Shown here piece after piece: positions 44,889 to 54,428 of a DNA stretch of 63,932 nucleotides. The notes beneath the pieces were generated by a model. It had not been told where the DNA came from. It ran no database searches and saw only the letters and a list, made by a program, of their open reading frames with translations. Source of the stretch: Flavicella sp964230805. GTDB lineage: Bacteria; Bacteroidota; Bacteroidia; Flavobacteriales; Flavobacteriaceae. The position numbers and the translations under genes were made by a program. Numbering within the stretch: the first letter of the stretch is position 1; each line of letters begins with the position of its first letter. The stretch covers positions 1 to 63,932 of the forward strand of contig CAXRIA010000005.1 of assembly GCA_964230805.1 (NCBI GenBank), read 5' to 3'.

Positions 44889-47800
44889 ATGAAAAAGCAA
44901 CTAATTTTACTCGGCTTGTTATTGACCACCTCTTTTGGATGGGCACAATGGCTAAAGGCTGATGGTAAAAACATCGTCAACTCCAGCGGAGAGGAAGTCC
45001 TATTGCGCGGCATAGGACCAGGCGGTTGGCAAATCATGGAGGGCTATATGATGAACACCTCGGGTGTGGCTGGCTCCCAACATGAAATCAAAGAAAAATT
45101 AATCGATTTGATGGGAGCGGACAACACAGAAACCTTTTTTAACAAATGGCGGGAAAATCACTTTACCAAGCGTGATGTCGATTCCTTAGCGGCATGGGGC
45201 TTGAACAGCATTCGTATTCCCATGCATTACAATTTGTTTACACTCCCTATTGAAGAAGAGCCCATCGCAGGACAAAATACGTGGATAGAAACAGGTTTCG
45301 AACTCATTGACAATGTCCTTGAATGGAGTGCTCCGCACAACATCTATGTAATTTTAGACATGCACGCGACGCCCGGAGGACAAGGAACAGGTTCTGAAAT
45401 CAACGATTACGACCCTACAAAACCCTCGCTCTGGGAAAGCCAGCAAAACAGAGACAAATTGGTAGCACTATGGACGAGAATTGCAGAGAGATACAAAGAC
45501 AATGCGTGGATTGGCGGTTATGATTTAATAAACGAAACGCATTGGGACTTGGGAAGTAGCAATGCACTCTTAAGAGAAATTTTTGAAGATATTACAGAGG
45601 GCATTCGTGGCGTAGGTGACGATCACATCCTTTTTATTGAAGGGAATTCTTATGCAAATGATCACCGCGGATTGACACCCCCTTGGGATGACAATTTGGT
45701 CTATAGTTTTCACAAGTATTGGAGCTTTAATAACGAAAACGACGTGGATTGGATATTGCCTTTGCGCGAAGAACACAATGTGCCTTTATGGATGGGAGAG
45801 TCGGGTGAAAATTCCAACACTTGGTTTACCGATGCCATTACACTTTTTGAGAACAACAACATAGGATGGGCCTGGTGGACCATGCGTAAAATTGGTGATA
45901 TAGACAGTCCATACGCGGTCGACATCAACCCAGGCTATCAAAAAGTGCTGGACTACTGGAAAGACGAAGGACCGAGACCAACAGCCCAAGAAACTTTTGA
46001 TGGCATGATGCAATTGGCAGAAAATTTATTAGTAGAAAATAGCCGGTACCGAAAAGATGTTCCCGATGCCATGATTCGGCAAGTACAAACAGACGAAACA
46101 AAACCTTATCATGGAACACCATCGGAAATCCCAGGGGTTGTGTACATGGCAGATTTTGATTTGGGAAAAAATAATTTTGCTTATTACGACACAAACGTGG
46201 CCGATTACAATTTGTCTACTGGAGAATTTCAAGCCTGGAACAGTGGTTGGTCCTACCGAAATGATGGTGTGGATATTGAAAAAAACACGGACGACGTCAA
46301 CAGCAATGGTTTTCACGTAGGATTTGTGCAGGAAGGAGAATGGATGAAATATACCGTGCAAATAGAAGAAACAGCTGCCTACAAAGCAAAAATCAGAGTG
46401 GCTTCCCAAGAAAATGGCGGTGCATTTTTCTTATCGATGGATGATCAAGAAGTTACCGCAATTCAAACAGTAAATTCGACCGGAGGTTGGACTCAATTTA
46501 CCACCGTAGAAATTGCCAACATCCTACTTGAAGAAGGTCAACACAGTTTAAAATTTCACATCGGCAATGACATTCCCTTCAATATCAGCAGTATTGAGTT
46601 TGAAAAAACAGGCACTACAGATGCACTTCCATTAGATGCCTTGAATGGGAAAACGGGAGAAAACGAAAAATCCATCGAAATTGCCATTAGCGAATCTTTG
46701 TTAGCAGCGTCATTAGAGGCGACTTCAAATGACTTTACAGTACTCGTCAATGGAGAAGAAAGAACAATCGCTGGTGTCAGCACCAACCCACAAGCAGCTA
46801 GACGAATTGTCTTGACACTTGATAAATTTTTAATCAAAAGCGATGTTATTACCGTAAGTTACTCTGGAACATCGATTCAATCAGAATCAAATAAAACACT
46901 CAATAACTTTACGGATTTACCCATTATCAATGAATCACCCAACCGAACCGTTTTGCCTGGTTTGATTGAAGCGGAAGACTACGATTACATGATTGGCATG
47001 GCATTGGAAGACACGAGCGATGTGGGTGAAGGGAAAAACCTTGGGTATACAAATTCTGGAGATTATGCAGACTATTCAATATTTGTTCCTTCTTCAGGAA
47101 ATTACGGAATTTCATTTCGAGTGGCTTCGCTCTTTAGTGAAGGTGCGATCGGTTTGTATACAGTAGATGAAAATAATGTAGAAACAGAATTGGCAGTCAC
47201 GAATACTGTCATCACCAATGGCTGGCAAAATTGGGAAACTGTGACAAATAGTTTATTTATCGAAGAAGGCCCACACAAATTACGTATGAAAATATTGTCC
47301 GGAGAATTCAATTTCAATTGGATGAAATTTGGCGCCCCTGATTCTGACAACGATGGTGTATTTGACGATTTCGATAACTGCCCGAACACACCGGAAAACA
47401 CAATTGTTGACGTCAACGGATGTCCGCAATTCTCCATACCGGCAACCAACTATACCATCTCAGCATTCAGTGAAACCTGTCGTGCTGAAAACAATGGTAG
47501 TATTCATCTCATGGCGGAACTAAACTACAGCTACAACGCTGTTTTAAATGGACCGAACATCAATACCACCAAAACATTTACATCAGAAAAAATATCCTTT
47601 GAAGAGCTGCAAGCAGCATCTTACAATCTTTGCATAACGATCGATGAGCAACCAAATTATGAACAATGCTTCACCGTAGTAGTCAATGAACCCGAAGCAC
47701 TTGTTGTTTCAACAAACAAAAACGACTTTTCAAAAAAGGTATCGATCTCCCTCGCAGGAGGAAATTCTTACTACATCACATTGAATGACGAGGTTTTTAT

Positions 47801-48149
47801 AACCACCGAAAATGAGATTGAACTTCCCTTGTACCGGGGAGAAAACAATTTACACGTCAAAACTGAAAAGGAATGTCAGGGTGTTTTTAGCAAAACAATC
47901 ACAACAACATCCCGCCCTGTCGTTTATCCAAACCCTATGAAAGGCAACACTTTAAACATTGCCTCTTTGGGACTTAACAATACACCGAACCAAATTCAGG
48001 TATTCGATATTACCGGGAAACTTGTATATTCAACAACAAGTCGTGACAACGAGTTACAACTTGACTTGACTCATTTAAAAACGGGGATGTATTCATTGCG
48101 CATAGCCACCTCTTCAGAAGTATTTAATCAAAAAATTATCAAACAATGA
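44889..48149 (+). CDS. GH5-family glycoside hydrolase with two CBM6-like modules and a T9SS sorting domain
   Basis: The 1086-residue secreted enzyme has a signal peptide (MKKQLILLGLLLTTSFGWAQ) and a GH5 TIM barrel with conserved RIPMHYN, acid/base Glu216 (LINETHW), SFHKYW, nucleophile Glu304 (LWMGESGE) and GWAWWTMRK. CBM6-like beta-sandwiches follow at about 415-575 and 689-814, then a thrombospondin type 3-like calcium-binding repeat (DSDNDGVFDDFDNCP) at 818-838 and a C-terminal type A T9SS sorting domain (VYPNPMKGN to the end). It is predicted to act on the cell surface on a beta-glucan. The ATG at 44889 gives the signal peptide; the frame is open upstream to 44730. Confidence 0.92.
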   Translation: MKKQLILLGLLLTTSFGWAQWLKADGKNIVNSSGEEVLLRGIGPGGWQIMEGYMMNTSGVAGSQHEIKEKLIDLMGADNTETFFNKWRENHFTKRDVDSLAAWGLNSIRIPMHYNLFTLPIEEEPIAGQNTWIETGFELIDNVLEWSAPHNIYVILDMHATPGGQGTGSEINDYDPTKPSLWESQQNRDKLVALWTRIAERYKDNAWIGGYDLINETHWDLGSSNALLREIFEDITEGIRGVGDDHILFIEGNSYANDHRGLTPPWDDNLVYSFHKYWSFNNENDVDWILPLREEHNVPLWMGESGENSNTWFTDAITLFENNNIGWAWWTMRKIGDIDSPYAVDINPGYQKVLDYWKDEGPRPTAQETFDGMMQLAENLLVENSRYRKDVPDAMIRQVQTDETKPYHGTPSEIPGVVYMADFDLGKNNFAYYDTNVADYNLSTGEFQAWNSGWSYRNDGVDIEKNTDDVNSNGFHVGFVQEGEWMKYTVQIEETAAYKAKIRVASQENGGAFFLSMDDQEVTAIQTVNSTGGWTQFTTVEIANILLEEGQHSLKFHIGNDIPFNISSIEFEKTGTTDALPLDALNGKTGENEKSIEIAISESLLAASLEATSNDFTVLVNGEERTIAGVSTNPQAARRIVLTLDKFLIKSDVITVSYSGTSIQSESNKTLNNFTDLPIINESPNRTVLPGLIEAEDYDYMIGMALEDTSDVGEGKNLGYTNSGDYADYSIFVPSSGNYGISFRVASLFSEGAIGLYTVDENNVETELAVTNTVITNGWQNWETVTNSLFIEEGPHKLRMKILSGEFNFNWMKFGAPDSDNDGVFDDFDNCPNTPENTIVDVNGCPQFSIPATNYTISAFSETCRAENNGSIHLMAELNYSYNAVLNGPNINTTKTFTSEKISFEELQAASYNLCITIDEQPNYEQCFTVVVNEPEALVVSTNKNDFSKKVSISLAGGNSYYITLNDEVFITTENEIELPLYRGENNLHVKTEKECQGVFSKTITTTSRPVVYPNPMKGNTLNIASLGLNNTPNQIQVFDITGKLVYSTTSRDNELQLDLTHLKTGMYSLRIATSSEVFNQKIIKQ

Positions 48150-48856
48150 AAAAGCATTTCAAAAATACAGCTCTTTATTGCGCAGTGCTGCTCTTATCAA
48201 TTGCATGCAATTCCGAGGTAGAATCAATTGAAGAGGCAAATACAGCAACCCCGCCAGGGATAAGTACACTCATTTACCCGGAGAACAACACCGAATGCAA
48301 TGAGGGAAATATCATCTCCGAAACTGAGAATGAAGTGCTTTTTCAATGGATGAAATCTACCAATACAAATTCCTACATCCTTACATTGACCAATTTAAAT
48401 GAAGGCACCTCAAGAGAAATTAAGACCATCTCTAACGAATTCTTAATTCGCATGAAAAGAGGGGCTCCTTATGCTTGGTCGGTAAAATCAGAAAATTATG
48501 AAAGCAGCAAAACGGTTTCTAGTGAAACTTGGAAATTTTACAATGCAGGACTTCCTGTAAAAAGTCACCCACCATTTCCTGCGGAAGCAATTTCCCCACA
48601 GATAGGAATTCATACAAACGCCGGTGCTACTGTTTTGCAATGGCAAGCAACCGACATTGACAACGACATCGTATCCTACACAATACTGTGCGACACAGCA
48701 AATCCACCTGTCGAACAACTTGGGAAAACCAGCGCTACAAGTATGGTAAAAAATACCGAACCAGATACTGTATATTATTGGAAAATAATTACGCAGGATG
48801 CCTTGAAAAACATCTCTGATTCCCCTATTTTCGAATTCAAAACAAACAAAAATTAA
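48146..48856 (+). CDS. Lipoprotein with fibronectin type III-like folds, PUL-associated
   Basis: The 236-residue protein has lipobox LSIAC (Cys21). Two beta-sandwich segments follow, each with the pattern of fibronectin-like domains: YPENNTECNEGN with EVLFQWMKSTNTNSYILTL, and VLQWQATDIDNDIVSYTILC with DTVYYWKIITQD. It overlaps the GH5 stop codon by four bases (ATGA), so translation is probably coupled. Its place between two glycosidases suggests a glycan-binding or accessory role, which is inferred. Confidence 0.75.
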   Translation: MKKHFKNTALYCAVLLLSIACNSEVESIEEANTATPPGISTLIYPENNTECNEGNIISETENEVLFQWMKSTNTNSYILTLTNLNEGTSREIKTISNEFLIRMKRGAPYAWSVKSENYESSKTVSSETWKFYNAGLPVKSHPPFPAEAISPQIGIHTNAGATVLQWQATDIDNDIVSYTILCDTANPPVEQLGKTSATSMVKNTEPDTVYYWKIITQDALKNISDSPIFEFKTNKN

Positions 48857-48863
48857 AACGATC

Positions 48864-49727
48864 ATGACAAAAACTCCTTTTTATGTAATGGCTTGCTTTT
48901 TACTAGCAGCAAGTCTAAATTCCTGTAAAAATAAAAATCAAGAAACTCAAAAAAATGAAGCTTCTGAAAGTGCTTGGCAAGTCGATTTCTTAGATAATTT
49001 TGACACTTTCGACACAGAAAATTGGCAAGACCAAAGAATTTGGGTGAACAACGAAACACAATGTTATGTGCCAGATGGAAATTTTGGTACGCGAGAAGTC
49101 AGCAATGGAACCTTGAAACTAAAAGTGATCAACGTAGTAGAAATGCAGGAATGCGACAACTATGACAAACACGGGAAACAACACCCAAACACAAAATATG
49201 TGGCGGGTAGAATTGCTTCAAAAAACAAAAAAGAATTCATCAAAGGAAAATGGACCGCCAAATTAAAATTATCAAGCAATGGAGAAGCAAGCATGTTTCC
49301 GGCATGGTGGTTATTGGGTGCTCAAAATAACGAACCTCCGGTACAAGAAGATGATGAAAATATTTGTTGGCCAATTACGGGGTCTGGAGAAATTGACATC
49401 TTTGAACACCATGGAGATCACCAAAAAGATCATTTTACAACAGGCGCTATCAAAAATCTAGGAGCCTGCGACAAAGGAGATTGGTGGACTTTGCGAAAAG
49501 GTTTTGATGCCACCCTGAACGAATTCCATGAATATTCTGTAGAATGGGAAGAAAGCGACCTTGTTTACCGACTTGACGGAAAAGAGATTTATCGAAATAT
49601 CGGAGAAGGAGACAACTATCCAGAACCGATGTTCGCGATCTTAAATTTCGCTAAAATCACCGACGCACCTATGGAAGGTGAATGGATTATGGAAGTAGAC
49701 TGGGTAAAACACGAATCCCGTAAATAA
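48864..49727 (+). CDS. GH16-family beta-glucanase lipoprotein
   Basis: The 287-residue enzyme has lipobox SLNSC (Cys21) and a GH16 jelly-roll. The catalytic motif GSGEIDIFEHHG places the nucleophile at Glu176 and the acid/base at Glu181. Other conserved parts are WVNNETQCYVPDGNF, YVAGRIASKNKKEF with GKWTAKLKL, and FPAWWLLG. GH16 enzymes of this form are endo-beta-1,3- or 1,3-1,4-glucanases. The segment after the lipid-bearing Cys (KNKNQE) lacks the acidic export signal, so it may face the periplasm. It is the last gene of the PUL, followed by a strong terminator. Confidence 0.92.
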   Translation: MTKTPFYVMACFLLAASLNSCKNKNQETQKNEASESAWQVDFLDNFDTFDTENWQDQRIWVNNETQCYVPDGNFGTREVSNGTLKLKVINVVEMQECDNYDKHGKQHPNTKYVAGRIASKNKKEFIKGKWTAKLKLSSNGEASMFPAWWLLGAQNNEPPVQEDDENICWPITGSGEIDIFEHHGDHQKDHFTTGAIKNLGACDKGDWWTLRKGFDATLNEFHEYSVEWEESDLVYRLDGKEIYRNIGEGDNYPEPMFAILNFAKITDAPMEGEWIMEVDWVKHESRK

Positions 49728-49747
49728 TCATAGTACAAGCAAAAAAG

Positions 49748-49785
49748 CAGCTGCAAAGCGATGATATTTCATTGTTTTGCAGCTG
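49748..49785 (+). terminator. Intrinsic terminator of the PUL operon
   Basis: CAGCTGCAAA and TTTGCAGCTG form a perfect 10-bp outer stem. Inner pairing extends it to about 17 bp with a 4-nt loop, and TTTTATTT follows. It lies 20 bp after the GH16 stop. Confidence 0.9.
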
Positions 49786-49884
49786 TTTTATTTCGACTCA
49801 TTACAAAATTTAACTCGTATTTCTATACAAAGTCAACGCATGCTACCCTCCAAAACTCTTCTTTTAAAACTCAATAGAAAAGCC

Positions 49885-49892
49885 TACATTTG
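49885..49892 (+). promoter_or_regulatory. -7 element of the E1 dehydrogenase gene
   Basis: TACATTTG matches TAnnTTTG exactly, 23 bp upstream of the ATG at 49916, with TTT at the -33 distance. Confidence 0.55.
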
Positions 49893-49915
49893 CACTAGCT
49901 AAAAAATTAGTATTC

Positions 49916-52372
49916 ATGACCCTTGTTACCTCTAAAACAGACCAAAAAAACCTTTCTTTTCAGCAATTCAAAGAAGAAATTCTAAACGATTATTACACCG
50001 CCGTTTTGAGTAGAGAATGCAGTCTTTTGGGCAGAAAAGAGGTACTTACAGGAAAAGCAAAATTTGGAATTTTTGGAGACGGTAAAGAGGTTCCTCAAAT
50101 CGCCATGGCCAAAGCCTTTCAGAAAGGAGATTGGCGCTCTGGCTATTACCGCGATCAAACTTTTATGATGGCGTTGGGTGAATTTACACCCCAACAATTT
50201 TTTGCAGGTTTGTACGCACACACCGATATCAAAGCAGAACCTTTTTCTGCCGGACGTCAAATGGGTGGACATTTTGCCACTCATATTGTGAACGAAGACG
50301 GTACTTGGAAAGACCAAACAAAACAATACAACACCAGTTCAGATGTGTCATGTACTGCGGCTCAAATGCCCAGATTGGTCGGATTGGCATACGCTTCGAA
50401 ACTGTATAGAAATGTAAAGACACTGCAAAAAGGCTACAGCAAATTCTCAAACAACGGGAATGAAATTGGCTGGGGTACTATTGGAAATGCAAGTACAAGT
50501 GAAGGGCATTTTTTCGAAGCAATCAATGCTTCCGGTGTATTGCAAATACCCATGGTTACAAGTGTTTGGGATGACGAATACGGGATCTCGGTACATGCCA
50601 AATACCAAACCACCAAAGAAAATATTTCTGAGGTTTTAAAAGGGTTTCAAAGAGACCCCAACAACAACGGATTGGAAATACTCACCGTGAATGGATGGGA
50701 TTATGTGCAACTGATTGACACCTACAACAAAGCTGCTGAAATTGCTCGAAACAAACACGTTCCCGTACTCATTCATGTACAGGAATTGACACAGCCACAA
50801 GGACACTCCTCCTCCGGATCCCACGAACGTTACAAAAGCAAAGAACGATTGGAATGGGAAGCGGCATACGATTGCAACTTGAAATTCAGAGAATGGATTC
50901 TCGATTTTGAACTGGACAACAACCAAGGTTCCAAACTCAAATTTGTAGAAAGCGAAAATGAACTCATAGCGCTTGAAAGCAAAGCGAAAAAAGAAGTCTT
51001 ACAAGCAAAAAAAGAAGCTTGGCAAGCATTTTTAGCTCCTCTAAAAAAAGAGCAATTGGAATTGATTGCACACCTAGATGCTGCCGCAAAAAAAAGTAGT
51101 CATAAAAATTTCATTCTTAAATTACGAAACGAACTTGCTGAAATCAAAGAACCGTCAAGAAAAGACATCTTTGCAACTGCAAGAAAAGTAGCTTCTTTTT
51201 TGCGATACGATGTCTCTGAGGAAAAATCAAAATTTCAACATTGGTTGACAAGCCACAAGAAAAAAACCCAAGAAAAATACAGCTCAAAACTATACAACGA
51301 TACTGGAAATGGCGTATCCACCATCAAGGAAATTGAGCCCTCCTACCCAGAAAAAAGAGTCTCCGTAGATGCCCGAATTATTATCAGAGATAATTTTGAG
51401 GCACTCTTAAAAAAGCACAACAACCTATTCATTTTTGGAGAAGACTCAGGAAAAATTGGAGATGTAAACCAAGGACTGGAAAGCCTGCAAGAAAAATTTG
51501 GAGAAGACCGTGTAACCGATACAGGAATTCGGGAATCTACGATCATCGGACAAGGAATTGGGATGGCCTTAAGAGGTTTGCGTCCCATTGCCGAAATTCA
51601 ATACTTGGATTATTTAATTTACACCATTCAAACATTAAGCGATGACTTGGCTTGTTTGCGTTATCGAACTTTTGGAAAACAAAGAGCCCCATTAATTATT
51701 AGAACGCGAGGGCATCGACTGGAAGGAATTTGGCACTCGGGCTCCCCCATGTCGATGATTCTCGGTACCCTAAGAGGTATTCATTTACTCGTTCCCCGAA
51801 ACATGACCAAAGCGGCTGGATTCTACAACACACTCTTATTGGGAGACGAACCTGGATTGGTCATTGAAAACCTAAATGGTTACCGTTTGAAAGAGGACCT
51901 ACCAAATAATCTAGGTGAATACACCACACCTATCGGCTATGTTGAAACCGTTCGTGAAGGTTCGGATATCACCTTGGTATCTTATGGATCTACCCTTAAA
52001 ATTGTAGAAGACACAGCGCTACAATTGACTCAGGTGGGCATTGATGCAGAAATTATTGACGTGCAATCATTAATGCCTTTCGACCTCAACCATGACATCG
52101 CGAAAAGTGTTGCAAAAACCAACCGATTGCTCGTGATTGATGAAGATGTTCCAGGAGGTGCTTCCGCTTATATTCTACAAAAAGTACTGGACGAACAAAA
52201 TGCCTATCAATATTTAGACAGCAAACCTTCAACACTCAGTGCCAAAGCGCATAGGCCAGCCTATGGTAGTGATGGTGATTATTTTTCGAAACCTTCCACA
52301 GAAGATGTTTTTGAAGCCGTCTATCAAATCATGCACGAAGCAGATCCAATAGTGTTTCCAAAATTGTACTAA
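49916..52372 (+). CDS. Fused alpha/beta E1 component of a 2-oxoacid (probably branched-chain) dehydrogenase complex
   Basis: The 818-residue thiamine-diphosphate enzyme fuses E1-alpha (about 1-440) and E1-beta (about 475-818). The alpha part has GRQMGGHFATH, the TPP region GNASTSEGHFFEAIN to VWDDEYGISV, and QGHSSSGSHERYKS. The beta part has FGEDSGKIGDVNQGL, TDTGIRESTIIGQGIGMALR and VIDEDVPGGASAYILQKVLD. It decarboxylates 2-oxoacids and transfers the acyl group to an E2 lipoyl domain. Compared with the classical alpha motif, GDG reads GNA and the NN pair reads DD, as is usual in this fused family. Branched-chain specificity is inferred. Confidence 0.88.
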   Translation: MTLVTSKTDQKNLSFQQFKEEILNDYYTAVLSRECSLLGRKEVLTGKAKFGIFGDGKEVPQIAMAKAFQKGDWRSGYYRDQTFMMALGEFTPQQFFAGLYAHTDIKAEPFSAGRQMGGHFATHIVNEDGTWKDQTKQYNTSSDVSCTAAQMPRLVGLAYASKLYRNVKTLQKGYSKFSNNGNEIGWGTIGNASTSEGHFFEAINASGVLQIPMVTSVWDDEYGISVHAKYQTTKENISEVLKGFQRDPNNNGLEILTVNGWDYVQLIDTYNKAAEIARNKHVPVLIHVQELTQPQGHSSSGSHERYKSKERLEWEAAYDCNLKFREWILDFELDNNQGSKLKFVESENELIALESKAKKEVLQAKKEAWQAFLAPLKKEQLELIAHLDAAAKKSSHKNFILKLRNELAEIKEPSRKDIFATARKVASFLRYDVSEEKSKFQHWLTSHKKKTQEKYSSKLYNDTGNGVSTIKEIEPSYPEKRVSVDARIIIRDNFEALLKKHNNLFIFGEDSGKIGDVNQGLESLQEKFGEDRVTDTGIRESTIIGQGIGMALRGLRPIAEIQYLDYLIYTIQTLSDDLACLRYRTFGKQRAPLIIRTRGHRLEGIWHSGSPMSMILGTLRGIHLLVPRNMTKAAGFYNTLLLGDEPGLVIENLNGYRLKEDLPNNLGEYTTPIGYVETVREGSDITLVSYGSTLKIVEDTALQLTQVGIDAEIIDVQSLMPFDLNHDIAKSVAKTNRLLVIDEDVPGGASAYILQKVLDEQNAYQYLDSKPSTLSAKAHRPAYGSDGDYFSKPSTEDVFEAVYQIMHEADPIVFPKLY

Positions 52373-53697
52373 AAAACATCTGATCTTCTTAAAATTTGAA
52401 GACCAACAGTGCATTGCAGACATTTTTTAGCATCACAATACCGATTTTTCAATTCTAATAAGGATTGCGACTCCATGGCAGAAGAAACCTTGACACCCAA
52501 TTTTTTAAATTGATCCACAATTGCGTTCGACTCTGGAGGTATCATCTGGACCAACCTTTCGAAATCTTCAAAACCATCACACTTTTGAAACATTGCATAG
52601 GCAAACTTTAACGGAATCACTGTATTGACAATTAAGACATCCACAAAAGATTTCGATAGTTTTTTACGTCTTTTTGAGGATGAATTTCCAAAAACATAAT
52701 GTGTTTCCCAATATTTTGACGTTTCCACCTGAAACAAATCATAAAAACCCTCCAAATCTTTACATTTGAGAACATCTGAAAAAAGATGTGAACGACCTTG
52801 GTACAAGGTTGCTAATTGAGAAATTCTGATTGTCGGAAAATTTGAAGGGCGTGTTCTGAAAAATTGAAACTGCTTTTTGAAAATAGGTTGCAAAGAAAAT
52901 TTTTGCTGATAATACCGATACTCCTTTTTACAAGTCATAAAAAAAGCGTCTTCATGTTCTGTCTCAAAAAAACCAGCTTGCCCCAAAAAAAGAATTTCTA
53001 AGCCCCTTTTTTTGGATTGTAATTTTCGAAGAACTGAGAAATCGAACGAAAAAGCCATATTCAAAAAAGCACCGCCATTTAAAACGGTTCCAAAATTTTT
53101 AGCCAAAAGCAAAAATAAAACCGCTTCCCAATCATTTTTTCTCTCTATCAACAAAGCCTCAATTTCTCGTGTTTTTCTCTCCAAGCGCTCGGTGTAAAGA
53201 CGCGTCATCCAGGTGCGCATATGCATCGTAGAAACAGAAGAAATATCCTTCTCGCACAAGATCCATCGTTGCTTCTTTGAAAAAAGCCCTTTGAAATTTT
53301 CTAGTGCTTCTGGCAAAACAAAATCTTGCAAAACCAATGTCGAAATTTCCGCATTGTTCTTTCTAAAAACAGGAACATCGTATTCCCATACCACGTGTAA
53401 AATTACATTGTCATAGTTCGGATCCTTCTCATGTTTATGTCCGTACCAATCGGAAGATTTGACGTGCATTTCCACATTCCCTGCCCACAACTGATTCCCA
53501 ATTTTTATTCTGGCATTAAAAAAATCTGGCCCAGCCGAAAAATTAAGAGACCCTCCATGTAGAATCTGAATTTTTTCTCCAGATGAAGAGTACAACGATT
53601 CAACCCTCAACAACTTGAACCTCCATACCGAATGCAAAAAGGCTTCAGGAATAACCACGTCCATAGCCACTCCTTTTTTAGGTGTTTCTTTTTTCAT
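52369..53697 (-). CDS. DUF2851 family protein
   Basis: The protein of about 442 residues belongs to DUF2851, recognised by LHSVWRFKLL, the motif FSAGPDFFNARIKIGNQLWAG, NVEMHVKSSDWYGHKHEKD and NVILHVVWEYD. It has no signal peptide. The function is unknown. I prefer the ATG at 53697 because a TATTTTTA promoter-like box lies at 53713-53720, downstream of the frame's first ATG (53748); an ATG at 53664 is also possible. Its 3' end overlaps the E1 gene by 4 bp. Confidence 0.85.
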   Translation of the reverse strand: MKKETPKKGVAMDVVIPEAFLHSVWRFKLLRVESLYSSSGEKIQILHGGSLNFSAGPDFFNARIKIGNQLWAGNVEMHVKSSDWYGHKHEKDPNYDNVILHVVWEYDVPVFRKNNAEISTLVLQDFVLPEALENFKGLFSKKQRWILCEKDISSVSTMHMRTWMTRLYTERLERKTREIEALLIERKNDWEAVLFLLLAKNFGTVLNGGAFLNMAFSFDFSVLRKLQSKKRGLEILFLGQAGFFETEHEDAFFMTCKKEYRYYQQKFSLQPIFKKQFQFFRTRPSNFPTIRISQLATLYQGRSHLFSDVLKCKDLEGFYDLFQVETSKYWETHYVFGNSSSKRRKKLSKSFVDVLIVNTVIPLKFAYAMFQKCDGFEDFERLVQMIPPESNAIVDQFKKLGVKVSSAMESQSLLELKNRYCDAKKCLQCTVGLQILRRSDVF

Positions 53698-53772
53698 AGC
53701 CTTTTTTTTATTTAAAAATACAATTTTTCTAAAAACAGCTCGTATCATAACCCCAAAACAGTCGAATTGACG

Positions 53773-53780
53773 TATTTTTG
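53773..53780 (+). promoter_or_regulatory. -7 element of the nitroreductase-pepD operon
   Basis: TATTTTTG matches TAnnTTTG exactly, 15 bp upstream of the nitroreductase ATG. No -33 TTG is seen at the right distance. Confidence 0.5.
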
Positions 53781-53795
53781 TAAAAACAATTTACT

Positions 53796-54425
53796 ATGGA
53801 TATTCTGAAAAGTCTTGCATGGCGATATGCCACAAAAAAGTTTGATGCTACACATTCTGTCGATACAAAGGACTTACAAATACTCAAAGAAGCTTTCAAT
53901 CTTACTGCAACTTCTTATGGCTTACAACCCATTAAAATGCTTGTTATAAAAGACAAGGATTTAAGAAAAAAGCTCGTTCCACATTCTTACGATCAGCAAC
54001 AAGTAGTAGATGCTTCACATTTGCTTGTCATTTGCGTTCAAAAAGACTTCACAACCGAGGATGTAGAAGCCTATTTTGAACTCGTTCAAAAAACAAGAAA
54101 TACCCCAGAAGAAACACTGGCTCCTTTCAAAAAAAATGTGATTTCTGTTTTTTCAAACATGCCGAAGGATGCGATTGAACAGGCTTCTAAATTTCAAGCC
54201 TATTTGGCGTTAGGGAATTTACTAAATGTTTGTGCCGCATTGAAAATTGACAGCTGCCCAATGGAAGGTTTTCTCCCTGAAAAATACGACGCTATTTTAA
54301 ATCTCGCGGAAAAAAACCTACAGTCCGTTTTACTTTTACCCATAGGAAAACGAGCAGACGATGATTTTATGGCAACACAAAAAAAAGTGAGAAAGCCTCT
54401 TTCAGAAACTGTGATTGAACTGTAA
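53796..54425 (+). CDS. Nitroreductase-family NAD(P)H-dependent oxidoreductase
   Basis: The 209-residue flavoprotein shows the NfsB-type pattern: WRYATKKFDATHSV at the N-terminus, AFNLTATSYGLQPIKMLVI (FMN-binding), and ALKIDSCPMEGFLPEKYDAI near the C-terminus. Such enzymes reduce quinones, nitro groups or flavins, and the physiological substrate is unknown. It is cytoplasmic and precedes pepD by 3 bp in one operon. Confidence 0.93.
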   Translation: MDILKSLAWRYATKKFDATHSVDTKDLQILKEAFNLTATSYGLQPIKMLVIKDKDLRKKLVPHSYDQQQVVDASHLLVICVQKDFTTEDVEAYFELVQKTRNTPEETLAPFKKNVISVFSNMPKDAIEQASKFQAYLALGNLLNVCAALKIDSCPMEGFLPEKYDAILNLAEKNLQSVLLLPIGKRADDDFMATQKKVRKPLSETVIEL

Positions 54426-54428
54426 AAA

